From Cycas panzhihuaensis (taxonomy: Eukaryota; Cycadophyta), in contig CM041465.1 in the NCBI GenBank assembly GCA_023213395.1, positions 43,841,741 to 43,905,740 of the forward strand: 64,000 bases of DNA, read 5' to 3'. Below are positions 1 through 11,282 of the stretch, piece by piece (within the stretch, counting starts at the first letter, position 1; each line of letters starts with the position of its first letter). The notes beneath the pieces were generated by a model, which saw only the letters and a list, made by a program, of their open reading frames with translations, had not been told where the DNA came from and did not search any database. A program made the translations under genes and the position numbers.

Positions 1-642
1 TTTGGTGAGCATATCAGCAATCTGATCTTCTGATGGACAATGTTGAAGTTTAATTTCTTTATTATGTACCCTTTCTCTGATAAAATGATGATGTACCTTG
101 ATATGCTTTGTTCTGGCATATAAAACAGGATTCTTCATCATTTTTATGGTACTTTGATTGTCACAAAATATTCGAGTAGACATTGTTTGTTCTTCTCCTA
201 GTTCTTTCAGCAATTGTCTAATCCATATTCCTTCACAAGCGGCATTGATCACGACTTGTATTCTACTACTGAGGATAATGTAACAGATTAATCTGCTTTT
301 TACCGCCGAGGAGATCAAGGAATTTCCAAGGAAGAAGCAATATCTTGATGTTGACTTTCTATCTTTTTTGTCTCCAGCCTAGTCTGAATCGCAAAGACCT
401 GTTAATTTTGTATTGTTTTCTTTATTATATCTCAGGCCAAGGTCCATGGTTCCTTTTAAGTAGCGCAAGATTCTCTTTGCAACATTCCAATGTGGAATTT
501 TAGGGTTTTCCATGAATCTAGAAATCAACCCTACAGCATATGATATATCCGTTGTGTGGTGGAGATAGATTAAGCTTCCAACCAGTTGTCTGTATTGTGT
601 GGCATCGACTGAAGTTGCATCATGTTCTATATTTAACACGAC
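1..642 (-). pseudogene. copia RNase H and RT-RNase H connection (element H)
   Basis: On the minus strand the segment holds the copia connection, with the motif QLVGSLIYL near 590 and AKRILRYLKGT near 460. RNase H follows, with CDSD near 380, a DNQST-type motif near 160, KHIKVHHHFIRE near 95, and IADMLTK ending at base 1. RNase H removes the RNA strand of the RNA:DNA hybrid during reverse transcription. The reading frame is broken by stops near 250-380. The last residues of the polyprotein and the 3' LTR fall outside the window. The domain assignment is secure from the motif series; no intact protein is encoded. Confidence 0.9.
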
Positions 643-1535
643 TCATGTTTCCATTGGTGTGCTGACATTATTACAATTTTCCATTCCTAACTTGGTCAAT
701 AAGTTCTTTACATATTTTGTTTGTGATAGAGTAATAGAAGAATTATTTTGTTTAATTTCTATTCGAAGATAATAATGCAGCATTCCTAAATCTATCATTT
801 CAAATACTTTTTCAAACTTATCTTTGATGAATGCTATTGAATTTTTGTCATCTCCAGTGATCAGCATATCGTCCACATATACTACAATAATGGAGATTGA
901 TCCAGAATTACCTTTTACGTATAGACTATGATCAAATTCACATCGATGAAAGCCATTCTCTATTAAGTATGAATCTAATTTAGCATACCAGGCTCTTGGA
1001 GCTTGTTTAAGCCCATACAATGCCTTCTTCAATTTGCAGACCATATTTTCTTGTCCTGGTTTTATGTATCCTTCTGGTTGATACATATACACCTTTTCCT
1101 GTAGGTCTCCATTCAAAAATGCACTTTTGACATCCATTTGATAAATTTCCCAACCCTTTTGATCAGCAAGAGCAATCACTGTTCTTACCGTGTTTAATTT
1201 TGCCACTGGTGAAAATGTTTCTTAATAATCGATTCCTGTTGTTTGAGTATAGCCTTTAGCTACCAGTCTGGCCTTGTATTTTTCTATTTCTCCATTTGGC
1301 TTCTCTTTTATCTTGTATACACATTTGCAATTTACAATGCGTTTATCTACTAGAATTGGGACGAGGTCCCATGTCTTGTTCCTTTGTATGACTTCCATCT
1401 CAGCATCCATCGTAATTTTCCAATTTTGGAAGCTATTAGCTTCTTTATAAGAGTTTGGTTCAATGGAACAACGCAATGCTTGAGATTTCCATGATCTTGT
1501 TCGGTGTTCAAATATATCTCCTTTTGTTTCTTCAA
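643..1535 (-). pseudogene. copia reverse transcriptase (element H)
   Basis: The minus strand shows the RT N-terminus (CVYKIKEKPNGEIEKYKARL, near 1270-1330), then after one stop near 1220 a 187-codon open stretch (643-1206). That stretch contains QMDVKSAFLNGDL, ALYGLKQAPRAWY and the catalytic box VVYVDDMLI near 865-895. YVDD is the standard copia polymerase active site and is intact here. The polymerase copies element RNA into DNA in cytoplasmic particles. A stop separates the N-terminal piece from the palm, and another lies before the RNase H connection at about 640. This is one of the better preserved domains of the window. Confidence 0.95.
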
Positions 1536-2471
1536 GAGTTTTAAGATACTACCTTGGTACTCTTTTTGAGGTGCATTCTTGTAACGATTTTTCTTTATTT
1601 CTGGAATTGGAGTTGTTGTCTAACTCGAGGTTGCAACTACTGGTTAGTTGCTTATCTGGATTCTCATATTCTAAAGAATCTTCTCATGTCTCAATTCTTT
1701 CTGAGGTTATATCTGACTTATCTTCCAATTGGTCAGGACATGTATCATAATGATCTTCATCGATCTATACTCGTGCATCAATATTTTCCTTTCTCTCATC
1801 AAAAATTACATCCCTGCTGACATAAAGCTTATATGTTTTGGATCCATCCACTTGTAGGCCTTTGAATAGTTGTTATATCTAACCATTATGTATTTTATGC
1901 TTTTATTGTCCAATTTGGCTCTTTTTTTATCTGGAATATGAACATAAGCCTTGTAGCCAAATATTTTAAGATGGCTTACATCGGGTTTGTGTCATGACCA
2001 AGCTTCTTTAGGAGTTATATTGTCTAAGGACTGAGTAGGGCTTCTGTTGATCAAATATGCAGTTGTATGTATAGCTTCTGCCCAATATTTCTTTGCTAAA
2101 TCTTTATTATTTAGCATACGACAAGCCATTTCTACAATTATTGTATTCATTCTTTCTGCAACCCCATTAGATTGAGGTGTATAAGGAGTTGTGAACTGCC
2201 TTTAGATTCCATGTTTTTTACAGAAAAGAATGAATTCATTGAACATAAACTCTCCACCTCTATCGGAACAAACACATTTGATCCTTTGATTGCTTTCTAA
2301 TTCACTTGCAACTTTAAATTCTTTAAAATATCCAAATGTTTCTGATTTGCTACATAGAAAGTACACCCAAGTTTTCCTGGAAAAATCATTAATGAAGGTC
2401 AAGAAATACCTTGATCCATTTGTCAAGATGGGTGTGAACGGACCACATAGATCAGTGTGTATTAATTCCAA
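1536..2471 (-). pseudogene. copia integrase (element H)
   Basis: The catalytic core begins at about 2471 on the minus strand with IHTDLCGPF (first catalytic Asp) and DFSRKTWVYFL. CSDRGGEF near 2240-2265 holds the second Asp. Past a stop near 2200, the third-residue region and the C-terminal part continue as TPKEAW-like residues near 2000, then LKIFGYKAYVHIPDKK, and SRDVIFDER near 1810-1830. Integrase inserts the element DNA into the host genome. Several stops lie between 1536 and 2200. Gene order (integrase directly upstream of RT) is the copia hallmark. Confidence 0.9.
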
Positions 2472-2527
2472 TTTGCGTTGTACACGCTAGGTGCTTTTTG
2501 AAAAAGGAGTCCTGTGTTGTTTTCCCA

Positions 2528-3110
2528 TCATGCAACTTTTACATATAAAATGATTAAATGAGATATCCGCGTGCCTTTCACCATGTTATATTTTTTTAAT
2601 CTTTCTAACCTATCATGAGATATATGACCATACTTCAAATGCCAAATTTGATTGTTATCATTGCTATCTGCAGCAAAAGCTTTTACATCAAAAATCATTT
2701 TGATGGGGCCTTTGTCAGGCATTGCAGGGGTTGAAAGGAGTTTATACAACCTATTGCATTTTTCTCCTTTAGCTATAACTGCCCCATTTCTTTTCATGTC
2801 AAGGATATAACAGTATTCATGTTCATCAAATATTGTTTTTAACCTTTTATCACTTAATTGTGAAACTGACAGGACATTCTTTTTTATTCTAGGTACAAAA
2901 AAGACATTGCCAATATAATGAATTTTTTCGTCGATGTATATGGTGATTTGTCCTACTCCCCTTATGTGTAAGGGAAAATTATCTCCTAGTTCAACAGATG
3001 TATTGCATTCATAAGGTTTGATGATTTTAAACCATTCTTTGACTCCTGTCATGTGATGTGAGGCACCTAAGTCTATGTACCAGTTTTCTGTTGCGCTTGC
3101 ATTCGCTACC
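2528..3110 (-). pseudogene. copia protease and GAG-pre-integrase domain (element H)
   Basis: A 174-codon open stretch (2528-3052) continues upstream in frame to the protease active site near 3065-3073. Typical landmarks follow: SHHMTG, VFFVPRIKKNVLSVSQL, and the pre-integrase motif WHLKYGHISHDRLERL near 2580-2630, which carries the first residues of the integrase zinc site. The active site reads DLGA where the family normally has DSGA or DTGA; TTA could have arisen from TCA by one C-to-T change. The aspartic protease cleaves the polyprotein. The missing Ser/Thr suggests this copy is not functional. Confidence 0.88.
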
Positions 3111-3114
3111 AGGG

Positions 3115-4078
3115 CTACAATAAAGGCAGTTTCAATTTCTTCTTCTGGTATGTCATTTTCTTTGTTATAATTTCTAAATACCTACTACTTTCCTTTCTGC
3201 AGTTCTGCACATTTCTGGTAGCACTGATAGGGATAATGACATGTTTGGCCACAATGGTAACAAACATCAAAAGCTCTACAATTACTTGAGAAATGACCTG
3301 GTTTCCTGCAGTTAAAGCATACTCTCGCATCTCGAGGTGGATTGCTAATCATTTTCCCTCGTCCTCTTCCTTCCATCTAACGTCCCTTATAACTTGTTGG
3401 CATTCTTCCTCTTGATATGGGATTAAATTGTCCTATTCCTCTACCTCATATCTGAAGTTTTGAAAAGAGTGCATCTTCAATTTCTGATTCTTCTTCGTAC
3501 CTTTGATTTCTTTGTTCTTGAGCATACATATGTCCTGTCAAAGTATCAAAGGACATTGTGGCTGTATGTCCTCCTCCTGTCAACATATTCACCATGTTGC
3601 CAAAGGACTTTGAAAGTTTATTAAGCACTAGGTGAATTAGTTCTGTATCCGTTAACTTCTCTCCTGCTATGAGAAAGGTAGTTTTAATGCTAGTTAACTT
3701 GGTTAAGAAGTCTGACACAGTTTGTCCCTCTCACATTTTCAATTTATAAAGCTCTTCTATTAATGCCACAATTCTAGCTTCATTTTTTCTACTAAACATT
3801 GAAGTCATAACTTGCCATATTTCATTTGCATCTTCTAGGCCATCTACATAAACTAGTAATGAATCAGAAATTGAGAGTTTGAGGACTAAAACAACAACAT
3901 TATTTCTTTGCTCCCAACTAGTTAGGTCTGTTGCAACAATAGGTTGTTTTTCAGCCCCATTGGTGATTTTCCAGGCTCGCTTTGCTCTCAATAACCCTTT
4001 AATTTTTATTTTCCAGAGACTAAAATTTATTTCTATAAGTTTTCCACTTTCATTTAGTGAACCAGTAGAGGAGGTCAT
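3115..4078 (-). pseudogene. copia Gag with two zinc knuckles (element H)
   Basis: Minus-strand Gag starts with ATG at 4078 (MTSSTGSLNESGKL). The copia capsid motif FSLWKIKIKGLL follows, then LEDANEIWQVMTSMF near 3800, then, after a break at about 3720, FLTKLTSIKTTFL and LVLNKLSKSFGNMV. Two CCHC knuckles, CFNCRKPGHFSSNC and CYHCGQTCHYPYQC, lie at about 3225-3320. Gag forms the virus-like particle and the knuckles bind element RNA. The 4078 start is chosen because it is the first ATG ahead of the conserved region and is preceded by a T-rich leader. Frame breaks occur near 3725 and 3380-3445. Confidence 0.9.
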
Positions 4079-4740
4079 TAAGAAGAGTGATTAGGAAAAA
4101 AAAAAAAAAAAGATTTTACTGTTTATACGGCCTATTGTATGGAACTAAAGTTGTACAGATTAAAACAAAAATGGTCTCAATCGAAAGAACTAGTAAATGG
4201 GTGTCTGAATCTATGATTATTTTCTTGAAAGGACTTCATATGAGAGAGAAAACTCTAGTCGAAGCAGTAAACCTGCGCCCAAGGGTTTTAGCCGTTTTTG
4301 AAGAAAAATCTAGAAAAAAATACTTGAATCTATGAAAACAACCACTGAAATTCTTCATTTAGAGATGAGAAAGGATTTGAGTACTTGTACCAGGGATTTT
4401 GATCAAGAATTTTTGAAAAAAATGCAGAGAGAAGGCTCCAATCCTGCGCGCCTATATTTTAGCTTGAAACTGGGTCGAAATGACTCTGAATGATGTCATC
4501 GCAAAAGAGAAAGATGTAGAGGAGGTTCCGATCTTCGATCTGGGTGAGTTTCGTCGAATTCTGATGACTTCAAATTTTGACGTCCGTACAAGCTCATACG
4601 CGCCTGCACAAGTCCGTACAATCGTACAAATCCGTACAATTCATCTTTCAAATTTGCCTGAACACTTTGTCTTCACACAGCAAATCCTTGTAATAAAAAA
4701 CTTATCCTCAATATTCTTCTTCTTCTTTCAATAAAACGCA
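4079..4740 (-). other. leader-like non-coding stretch upstream of H Gag
   Basis: No recognisable coding. The stretch contains an 18-base A run on the plus strand at about 4095-4112. Several CpGs cluster at 4440-4630, with short reiterations of CGTACAA/CCGTACAA at about 4580-4640. Near 4725 there is an AATAAAA word on the plus strand. It is probably element leader, but I could not find a primer site or LTR edge directly ahead of the Gag start, so its origin stays open. Confidence 0.4.
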
Positions 4741-7290
4741 GATTAACCTGCTTCCGGCCCGGAATGGATACTGGAATCACCGACTCAGGTAAGTGCAGGT
4801 ATGTCTCTCGCATTGTCATCGCTTTCTTTTGATGAGTGTTTGCTTACATGTCTGCATGTGTGTGGCTTCGTGGGCGACTTTGTCATCGTCCACACTTATT
4901 TTAGCCTATGATGACTATAGCAGGGGCACACTCCCAGCGAGTGTGGCACCCTGGTGGCCACTTCACTTCCCACATCTGCCCTCCTCGCTCCAAGATCCAC
5001 TCAGTTTGCGACACTTCTACCTGTGTGATGACCCGTCATCGTTTGGTCAACTTGCCACCCCATTTGAGCCATATTTTTGATCCCTTGGACCCGTTTGTTG
5101 GCTTGTGTACCCCCGGGTAGGTGTTCTACCCTCCTATTGGTCCTTTTGGTCATCCCGTCTCTTGGTACGCTGGCGAGCCCATTTTGGCTCTAGGTGCGCA
5201 TCAATTTTTTCTTGATCACGAATATTCACAGATGCAGAATTTAAGACGACTGTCTCAGGTTGTTTTTTAAAATCTGTCGTGGCAATTTCGCATTTATTGC
5301 GAAACTGCCACGTGGCTCGCGCCTTAATTCTCTCCCAGTCGTGCCCTAATCGCTCGCTTTAGGGTTTGGTCTGAGTATTTAAGTAATTTTTGACTCATTT
5401 TCAAGGATTCTTTTGCTCACTTTTGGAATTGCTCTCTAAGGAAACATCACCGCCTCGCTCTTCTTCTCATTGTTCACATCTTTGGACCGGCGTCCTCCTC
5501 TGACCCCTCAAACATCTTGGAGAGGGCCCCTTTGGAGTGGTTTCCAGTTGATCTTTGCCCAGGCAGTCCATAAGTGCCCCAAGTGCAGGAGTTTCCTTCC
5601 AACCTCCTTAGCAGGTCTCAAACCGCTCTACTTCAGATCTGGTGATTTCTCGGCCCTCTTGCTCTTTGGCTGAGGCAAGTCCCTTGCCTCCCTCACTCAG
5701 GTACTTCTCGTTTTGCATGTTTTTTCCTTGTGATATTCATACTCTATTTCACTTGCTTCTTGTTTGCTTGTGTGAGTTTGGTTCTTGCCTTTTTTGTGGG
5801 CTGTCTCGCCACTGTTTTGAGCCTCTTGCCTACGTTTGTCACGCCCAAGGCGTTGAGGGGTGGCATAGGTTTTGGAGAGGAGCTGGGTGGATTCCGTACC
5901 ACCTTCCATGCTCCCTAAGCGGCCCTAAGCCCTCCAGAGCCTCCCTCTCGTCCTGTGCTGCCCTTGGCTTGCAAACAAGGGTTTGTAGGCCTTCTTTGCC
6001 AAACCAAATACTGTCACAAGTTGCAGCGCTGATTTTGGGCCTTTTGTTCAGGCTTGGGCAACACTCATAAGTCCCAACCGCTAGTTTTTGCCTCACTTTC
6101 TTCCCGGCCGCCCGGCTTGCTCCTCATAGCATCCCTTGCTAGTGTGGGTTTTCTTGGGCCTCTCTTTGTCCCTTTGGTGCCATTTTCCAGCCCTTGCTCT
6201 TGGCCTTGTCCTCGCTGCCTCGTGGCTCTTGAGGGGAGGTTAGGGCACCATTTACGGGATGTAGGCCACTCCGAGGCTTACCGATCATTTACTTTCGCCT
6301 TGGTCACTCTCTTTTGGGTACTTTCATTGTTGGATTGGCACTAACGCATATATGTTTAGATCCACATTTATACTACTTAGGCATATATTGTAGGAATCTT
6401 GTATTGCATGTTAGTGTTCTTCCTCCGGGAAGGGAGAGACCGCCTTTGCTTGCAAGTATTCGGGGGCGTGGAGGATACCGCCCGTTAGACCCGTTGCCGG
6501 TAAGTACCATTGTATACGTTATGTTTTTATGTTGTTTCATTTATTAGTTAGTGCTTCCTTTCGTTCTTTGGTATCGCATTTGATTTTCCGGGGAAGGTAA
6601 GGAAGCCCCCCCCTCTTTTTCCACCCGCCGCAACATCTCGCATCCAACGCGCCGTGTGGAGTGGTTTGGTGCTCCTCGAGAAGGCTTTCGTCGCGCACGC
6701 CCTTGGTCCAGGTGCACGTCTTGCTCCACTTTGCGACCTCTTTCTTTCTTTTATTTCTCCTTTAGTAACTAGCACATTGGAAGATAAAAGGGAAAATTTG
6801 GTCTTGTGTTTGGTTGCGTTTTGTTTATTTTGCTGCGTATATCTTTACCGTCTATAGGAAAGGTTGTAGGACCCTCTTTCTCTACCTTTCTCCTTCTCTC
6901 CTCAACCACACATGTTCCTTGCCTCTCGCATCACTTGTATACCCGGTTAGGTTGTGTAGGTATACCCTTGGCCTGTTCCCTTCGGGTCTCCTCTTCCCCC
7001 CTTCTGGCCACCCAAGGGTGGGAGGGTCCTGCCTCTAGGTCAACCCAGGTTTTCCCTACGCATCTTCACCCCTTGTTCGCAGCGATGGAGGACCACCTGA
7101 TAGTAGCCATACTCCATTGCAGATCCTGAACTCGCACTCTGGTGCACGGGGCGCTCTGCGTGATAGTTACTCACCTCTTAGGTCCCACCTTCAATCATTT
7201 CACCACCCACTCCCTCCACACCTACTAGTTAGGTAGTTATCCCGTAGACGCGCGTCCAGCTTCTTCACTGGCAGGAGGACCTAGGGGCCT
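4741..7290. other. GC-rich, CpG-retaining non-coding block of unknown origin
   Basis: Base composition changes sharply here. CpG words are frequent (CGCCTCGCTC near 5450, CCGCCGC near 6630, GACGCGCGTCC near 7250), whereas the rest of the window is CpG-poor. The short open frames on both strands show no known domain. On the plus strand there is a TATA-like GTATTTAAGTA at 5374-5384 followed by a C/T-rich tract. Splice-donor-like CAG|GTAAGTGC (about 4786) and CCG|GTAAGTAC (about 6498) also occur. It may be the long leader of H, an insertion in it, or the internal part of a non-autonomous element. Confidence 0.35.
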
Positions 7291-7302
7291 GCTCTGATGC
7301 CA
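7291..7302 (-). other. primer binding site of H (initiator tRNA-Met type)
   Basis: Minus-strand TGGCATCAGAGC directly follows the LTR end. It differs by one base from TGGTATCAGAGC, the plant site complementary to initiator tRNA-Met. It fixes the orientation and the inner edge of the LTR at 7303. Confidence 0.85.
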
Positions 7303-7515
7303 TGTAACAAAATCTTAGCGAGGAATAAATTCACTCTCACACAATGATTTTTTTATTGATGATTCATGTATATATAGAAGTACAAGGTAGGTACAAATAA
7401 TAACTGCTCAACCAGGTAATGCCACTTGTCAACTTAAGAGAGGAGAAGAAAGTGGTACATGACCCTTACATCAAACATTATAACTTAAGGTAAAACATTA
7501 CCTTTTACACCAACA
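7303..7515 (-). repeat. 5' LTR of element H (213 bp)
   Basis: On the minus strand it begins TGTTGGTGTAA and ends TTTTGTTACA, i.e. TG...CA, immediately followed by the primer site. A TATA-like stretch (CTATATATACATG) lies at about 7366-7380. No second copy is present in the window, and the partner LTR is expected to the left of base 1. Target duplication cannot be tested; the right flank begins CCCTA. Confidence 0.8.
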
Positions 7516-7520
7516 CCCTA

Positions 7521-8297
7521 GATCATATAGCATTTGCCATTCAACACTTGATAAGGTCAATACCTATGGACCATTGGTTAGAAAATGGAGCACCCTAAGT
7601 TTTTGAAAAAATCAATCAGGCTTTTAGGGAACAAACTAAGAAAATTTTAAGTGACCCATACCATGTTCCACTAGCCTATTGTTTCTAAGAAGATAAGACC
7701 ATACAACAATATACAAAAGCATTCAATATGTTATGGAATAAAGCTTATATTAAATCTAATGATGCTTTATCTTTTTACATAAGTAACTTATACAATTAAA
7801 TTTGTGAAGATATAAATTGGTTACCTCAAAACATTTGAGAGTAACATCTACTTCACTCATTAGACTAAATCCAACTAAATGGCAAGCTAACAAAGACCAA
7901 CATTTATACAACAAAGTAGAAGGTTGAACTAACAAACTAGTGGCTCGACCTTTAAGCCTTCAACCTCGAACATGCTCATTTAGAGGGAAGACTAGGAGAG
8001 AGCAAAGAAAAGAGCATAAAGGGCTCTATTGTGGTTGCAACCAGAAGTGGAATAAGTGACACTCACCCCAAAAGAAAGCAACTATACATGCTTAAAATAA
8101 TTGACAAACATGAGGGCATACAAATAAATGCAAAAGTTGGCATTATAAATGACCAATAATGTGAGGAATTTTCAAATAATCCAATACTAGATGATGGGCA
8201 TCTTGTGATATCTATAGCAGTAATATTAAGTATCCAATGACTAAATACGATAAACATATATAGGTATATTAGAAAGCAAAAGTTATCAGTGCCAATA
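7521..8297 (+). pseudogene. Gag remnant of gypsy chromovirus G
   Basis: Plus-strand translation, with several stops, gives a capsid-like series: FREQTKKILSDPYHVP near 7630, YTKAFNMLWNKA near 7710, SFYISNLYN near 7770. A degraded zinc knuckle follows (YCGCNQKWNK near 8025-8060, second half HSPQKKA). The sequence is cut at 8297 by element B and resumes at 15106 as protease, giving the normal Gag-to-protease order. Gag would form the particle and bind RNA. The 5' part of this Gag and the 5' LTR of G are absent, displaced by the insertion of H to the left. The assignment rests on the knuckle and on continuity with the downstream protease. Confidence 0.7.
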
Positions 8298-8523
8298 TGT
8301 ATCAGACCCAATCCAAAAAACTAGGAGAAGAAAAATAAATAAGGCACCGAGAGCTTTGAAGAATTAATAATACTGAGTAATATTATTAAAATTGAGATGA
8401 TGATTACAACATGACAACGACCGTATATATAGGTATATTGGACCCGTTGTTTATCAAGGGACATAACCTTTTAAATATAACCTTTCAACTAATACGTTTA
8501 ATAATTTTAAGAGGTTCATAACA
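8298..8523 (-). repeat. 3' LTR of element B (226 bp)
   Basis: Minus-strand TGTTATGAACC...GGTCTGATACA with intact TG/CA ends. A TATA-like CTATATATACGG lies at about 8424-8437. It matches 14882-15105 nearly base for base. Confidence 0.95.
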
Positions 8524-8536
8524 ATTCCTCCCGCTC
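8524..8536 (-). other. polypurine tract of element B
   Basis: Minus-strand GAGCGGGAGGAAT abuts the 3' LTR. It is the expected primer for plus-strand DNA synthesis. It overlaps the end of the chromodomain frame, whose stop is TGA at about 8534-8536. Confidence 0.85.
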
Positions 8537-9990
8537 AAGAAGTTTTTCCTACGAAACTTTTGTTTCTTAAATCAGGATGAAGCTTGATAAAATCATAAGA
8601 TTCCCAGGAAGCATCTTCAATAGGCAATTGTTTCCATTTGATCAAATATTCTCAAATAGTTTTTTACCGTAGTCGGTATTCTCGAACTTCAAGGATAGCT
8701 TCTGGTAATAAGATTAATTTGCCTTCTTCATCTAAGAAAGGTAAGTCTATTTGTACCTGCATATGATCTCCAATTTTCTTTTTAAGATACCACACATGAA
8801 ATGCATTGTGTAATTTTGAGGTTGGAAGTTCTGAGGCATAAGCCACTACTCCAATTTTTTGTTGAACCTGAAAAGGACCATAAAATCTAGGACTCAATTT
8901 CAGTTTTTGAGAATTTTTTAATGATGCTTGCTTGTATGGTTGCAGCCTCACATAGACACAATCTCTAACTTCGAATATTCTTTCTGTACGATTTTTATCA
9001 GCTTGCTGTTTCATATGATTTCTTGCTTTTTCTAAATGTCGCTTTAATATTTGAATTATATTATGTGATTCCTAAAGATAGTCATTAACTGTTGGAACCC
9101 TATTATCCTTGTTTAACCAATCTTTTAATTGAGTTGGTTGGTAGTCGTATAATGCTTAATAAGGGGTCATTTTAATAGACGAATGGTAAGAAGAGTTATA
9201 CCATGCTTCAGCTAAATGTAACCATTTGACCCACAAATGTTGTTTATCTGTTACATAATTTCATAAATAATTCTCTAAACATTTGTTAACTGTTTCAGTT
9301 TGTCTATTTATTTGTAGATAATAACTGGTACTCATATCTAGTTTTGTACCTACTTGTCGAAACATTTCTTGCCAGAAATGACTTAAGAATTTGGGATCTC
9401 TGTTGCTAATAATAGTCTGCGGAAAGCCATGTAACTTGTGAATTTCTTTGATAAATACTTTGGCTAATTACCGAGCTTTATAATTAGATTGAATGGGTAT
9501 AAAATGAGCGAACTTTGTTAAACAATCCACAACCACATAGATAGCATCTTTCCCTTCTGATTTTGGTAAACCTGTGATAAAATCCATACTAATACTTTCC
9601 CATTTTTGTTGCGGAATAGGAAGAGGCTGGAGCAGACCAGGAGTAGCAATACGTTCATATTTATTAACTTAGCATACTCTGCATTCAACTATAAATTTCT
9701 TTATGTCCTTCTTCATTCCTTTCCAAAAAAATGATTGTTTTGCTCGTAGATACATTTTATAAAATCCTTCATGTCCTACAGCAGGTACTACATGTGCTTC
9801 ATTTAATATCTTGTTATGGAAAGCTGAGTTTGGACCTAAGAATATCCGTCTTTTATATCATAAAATATCATTTCTGCATTCAAATTTATCTTCTTTTCCT
9901 TATTGAATTCTTTGAATTAGTTGTTGAATGTCAAGATCTTTCACATATTCTAATTGTAAATCCATAACCCATACTGGTTCTATCATTGAG
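8537..9990 (-). pseudogene. integrase with C-terminal chromodomain (element B)
   Basis: Minus-strand order: the zinc-binding region near 9660-9800 (VGHEGFYKMYLRAKQSFFW, then CRVC); the core from about 9590 ([18 protein letters not shown], first Asp; FLSHFWQEMF near 9370; QTETVNKCLENY near 9280). Then the 116-codon C-terminal barrel (8664-9014; LSPRFYGPFQVQQKIG). The chromodomain at about 8565-8700 includes ILEVREYRL and, after a stop, LIKWKQLPIEDASWESY. Integrase inserts the element, and the chromodomain of this class can steer insertion to marked chromatin. Stops interrupt it near 9060, 9150, 9240, 9470 and 9670. A DNQT-like second-Asp box is degraded. Confidence 0.92.
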
Positions 9991-11282
9991 ATAGCCTTTA
10001 GTTGGGATTCTGTACTCTCTTCATCTTTCCGTGACAAGGCATCAGCTACCACATTATTTTTACCCCTATTATATGTTATGTCGAAATCAAATGCTTGAAT
10101 TTTACTTATCTATTTTTATTATTCATAGGATAATTCTTTTTGTTTCAATAAATATTGTAAACTATTATGATTTGTCTTGACTAAAAATTTGCTACCTAGT
10201 AGATACTGATGCCATTTAACTAAAGTATGTATAATGGGCAACATTTCTTTATCATAGGTTGATTTGAGAATTTCTCAGCTTTTTAGCTTTCTACTTTCAA
10301 ATGTAATGGGTTTACCTTCTTGCATTAGTACTACATTGATTCATGTTCCTAATGCATCACATTCTATTATAAAAATTTTAGAAAAATCAGGTGACATAAG
10401 CATCGGTAACTGGGCCATTATTTGCTTGACTTGTTAGAAACACTTTGATGCTTTTTCATTCCATTGAAAAGAATAATTTTTTAATAAATAAGTTAAGACT
10501 GTTGTTCTTTATGCATAATTTTTTACAGAACATCGATAATATCCTGTTAAACCTAGAAATCCTCAGAGTTTCGTAATATTTTTGGGTATTGACCATTCTT
10601 AAATTGCTTTAACTTTCCTTGGGTTAGCTCTAATTCCTTCTTTTGATATAATATGACCCAAATATTTTATTTCTTTCATTCTAAAATAACATTTTGATTT
10701 GTTAACATAAAATTTTTGCTTCTTCAAGGTGCTCAGTACTTATTGAAGATGATTCATGTGTTCTCCCCATTGTTTACTGAAAATTAATATGTCGTCAAAG
10801 AAGACTAAGACAAACTTCTACAAGAAAGGTTTCAAAACTTGATTCATTATAGCTTGGAATGTGGCTGGTGCATTGGTTAAGCCAAAGGGCATCACCTTGA
10901 ATTCATAATGACCATGGTGTATACTGAAGGCTGTTTTGTATGTATCTCTCGATTTAATACGAATTTGATGATAACCGGATTTTAAATCAATTTTTGAAAA
11001 ATATTCTGCTCCATGTAATTCGTCTAGTAACTCATCAATTCTTGGTATAGAAAATTTATTTTTTATTGTAACTTTATTTAGTGCTCGATAGTCTATACAC
11101 ATATAGTAAGATCCATCTTTTTTTCTTACTAAGATTACCGGTGTTGCAAATGGGCTTTCACTAGGAGTTATTGCTCTTATATCTAATAATTCTTGTATGA
11201 TCTTTTCAATCTCATTCCAATAATGATGTGGTTGTTTATAGGGTCGGATAACAATCATATTAGTGCTTGCTTCCAATTCAAT
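9991..11282 (-). pseudogene. reverse transcriptase and RNase H (element B)
   Basis: A 152-codon open stretch (10818-11276) carries RT fingers and palm: [51 protein letters not shown], and [16 protein letters not shown]. The catalytic box reads VFFDDILIFSK at about 10775-10805, with the F-D-D variant usual in gypsy elements. The thumb and RNase H run from about 10760 to 10020 with many stops and end at VADALSRKDE near 10015-10045. RT and RNase H jointly convert element RNA to DNA. The palm is almost intact while RNase H is much more degraded. Confidence 0.95.

Larger units (their letters stand above)
1..7515 (-). mobile_element. Element H: Ty1/copia LTR retrotransposon, truncated by the window edge
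   Basis: Read on the minus strand the order is LTR (7303-7515), primer site (7291-7302), leader, Gag, protease, integrase, RT, RNase H. Integrase before RT is the diagnostic copia order. The 3' LTR should lie just left of base 1, because the RNase H tail is reached there. Assigning the 7303 LTR and the 4078 Gag to one element is inference: 3.2 kb separates them, unusually long for a copia leader, and a GC-rich block of unknown origin fills most of it. The right flank continues as Gag of another gypsy element (G), so H probably inserted into G. Confidence 0.6.

Noticed and set aside
5697-6096. Overlapping open frames of 70-142 codons on both strands in the GC-rich block
   Set aside because: They overlap antisense to each other, show no domain or conserved motif, and long chance frames are expected where stop codons are rare in GC-rich DNA.
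7303-7515. Solo LTR interpretation of the H LTR
   Set aside because: A primer site directly follows it on the inner side, so internal element sequence is attached.
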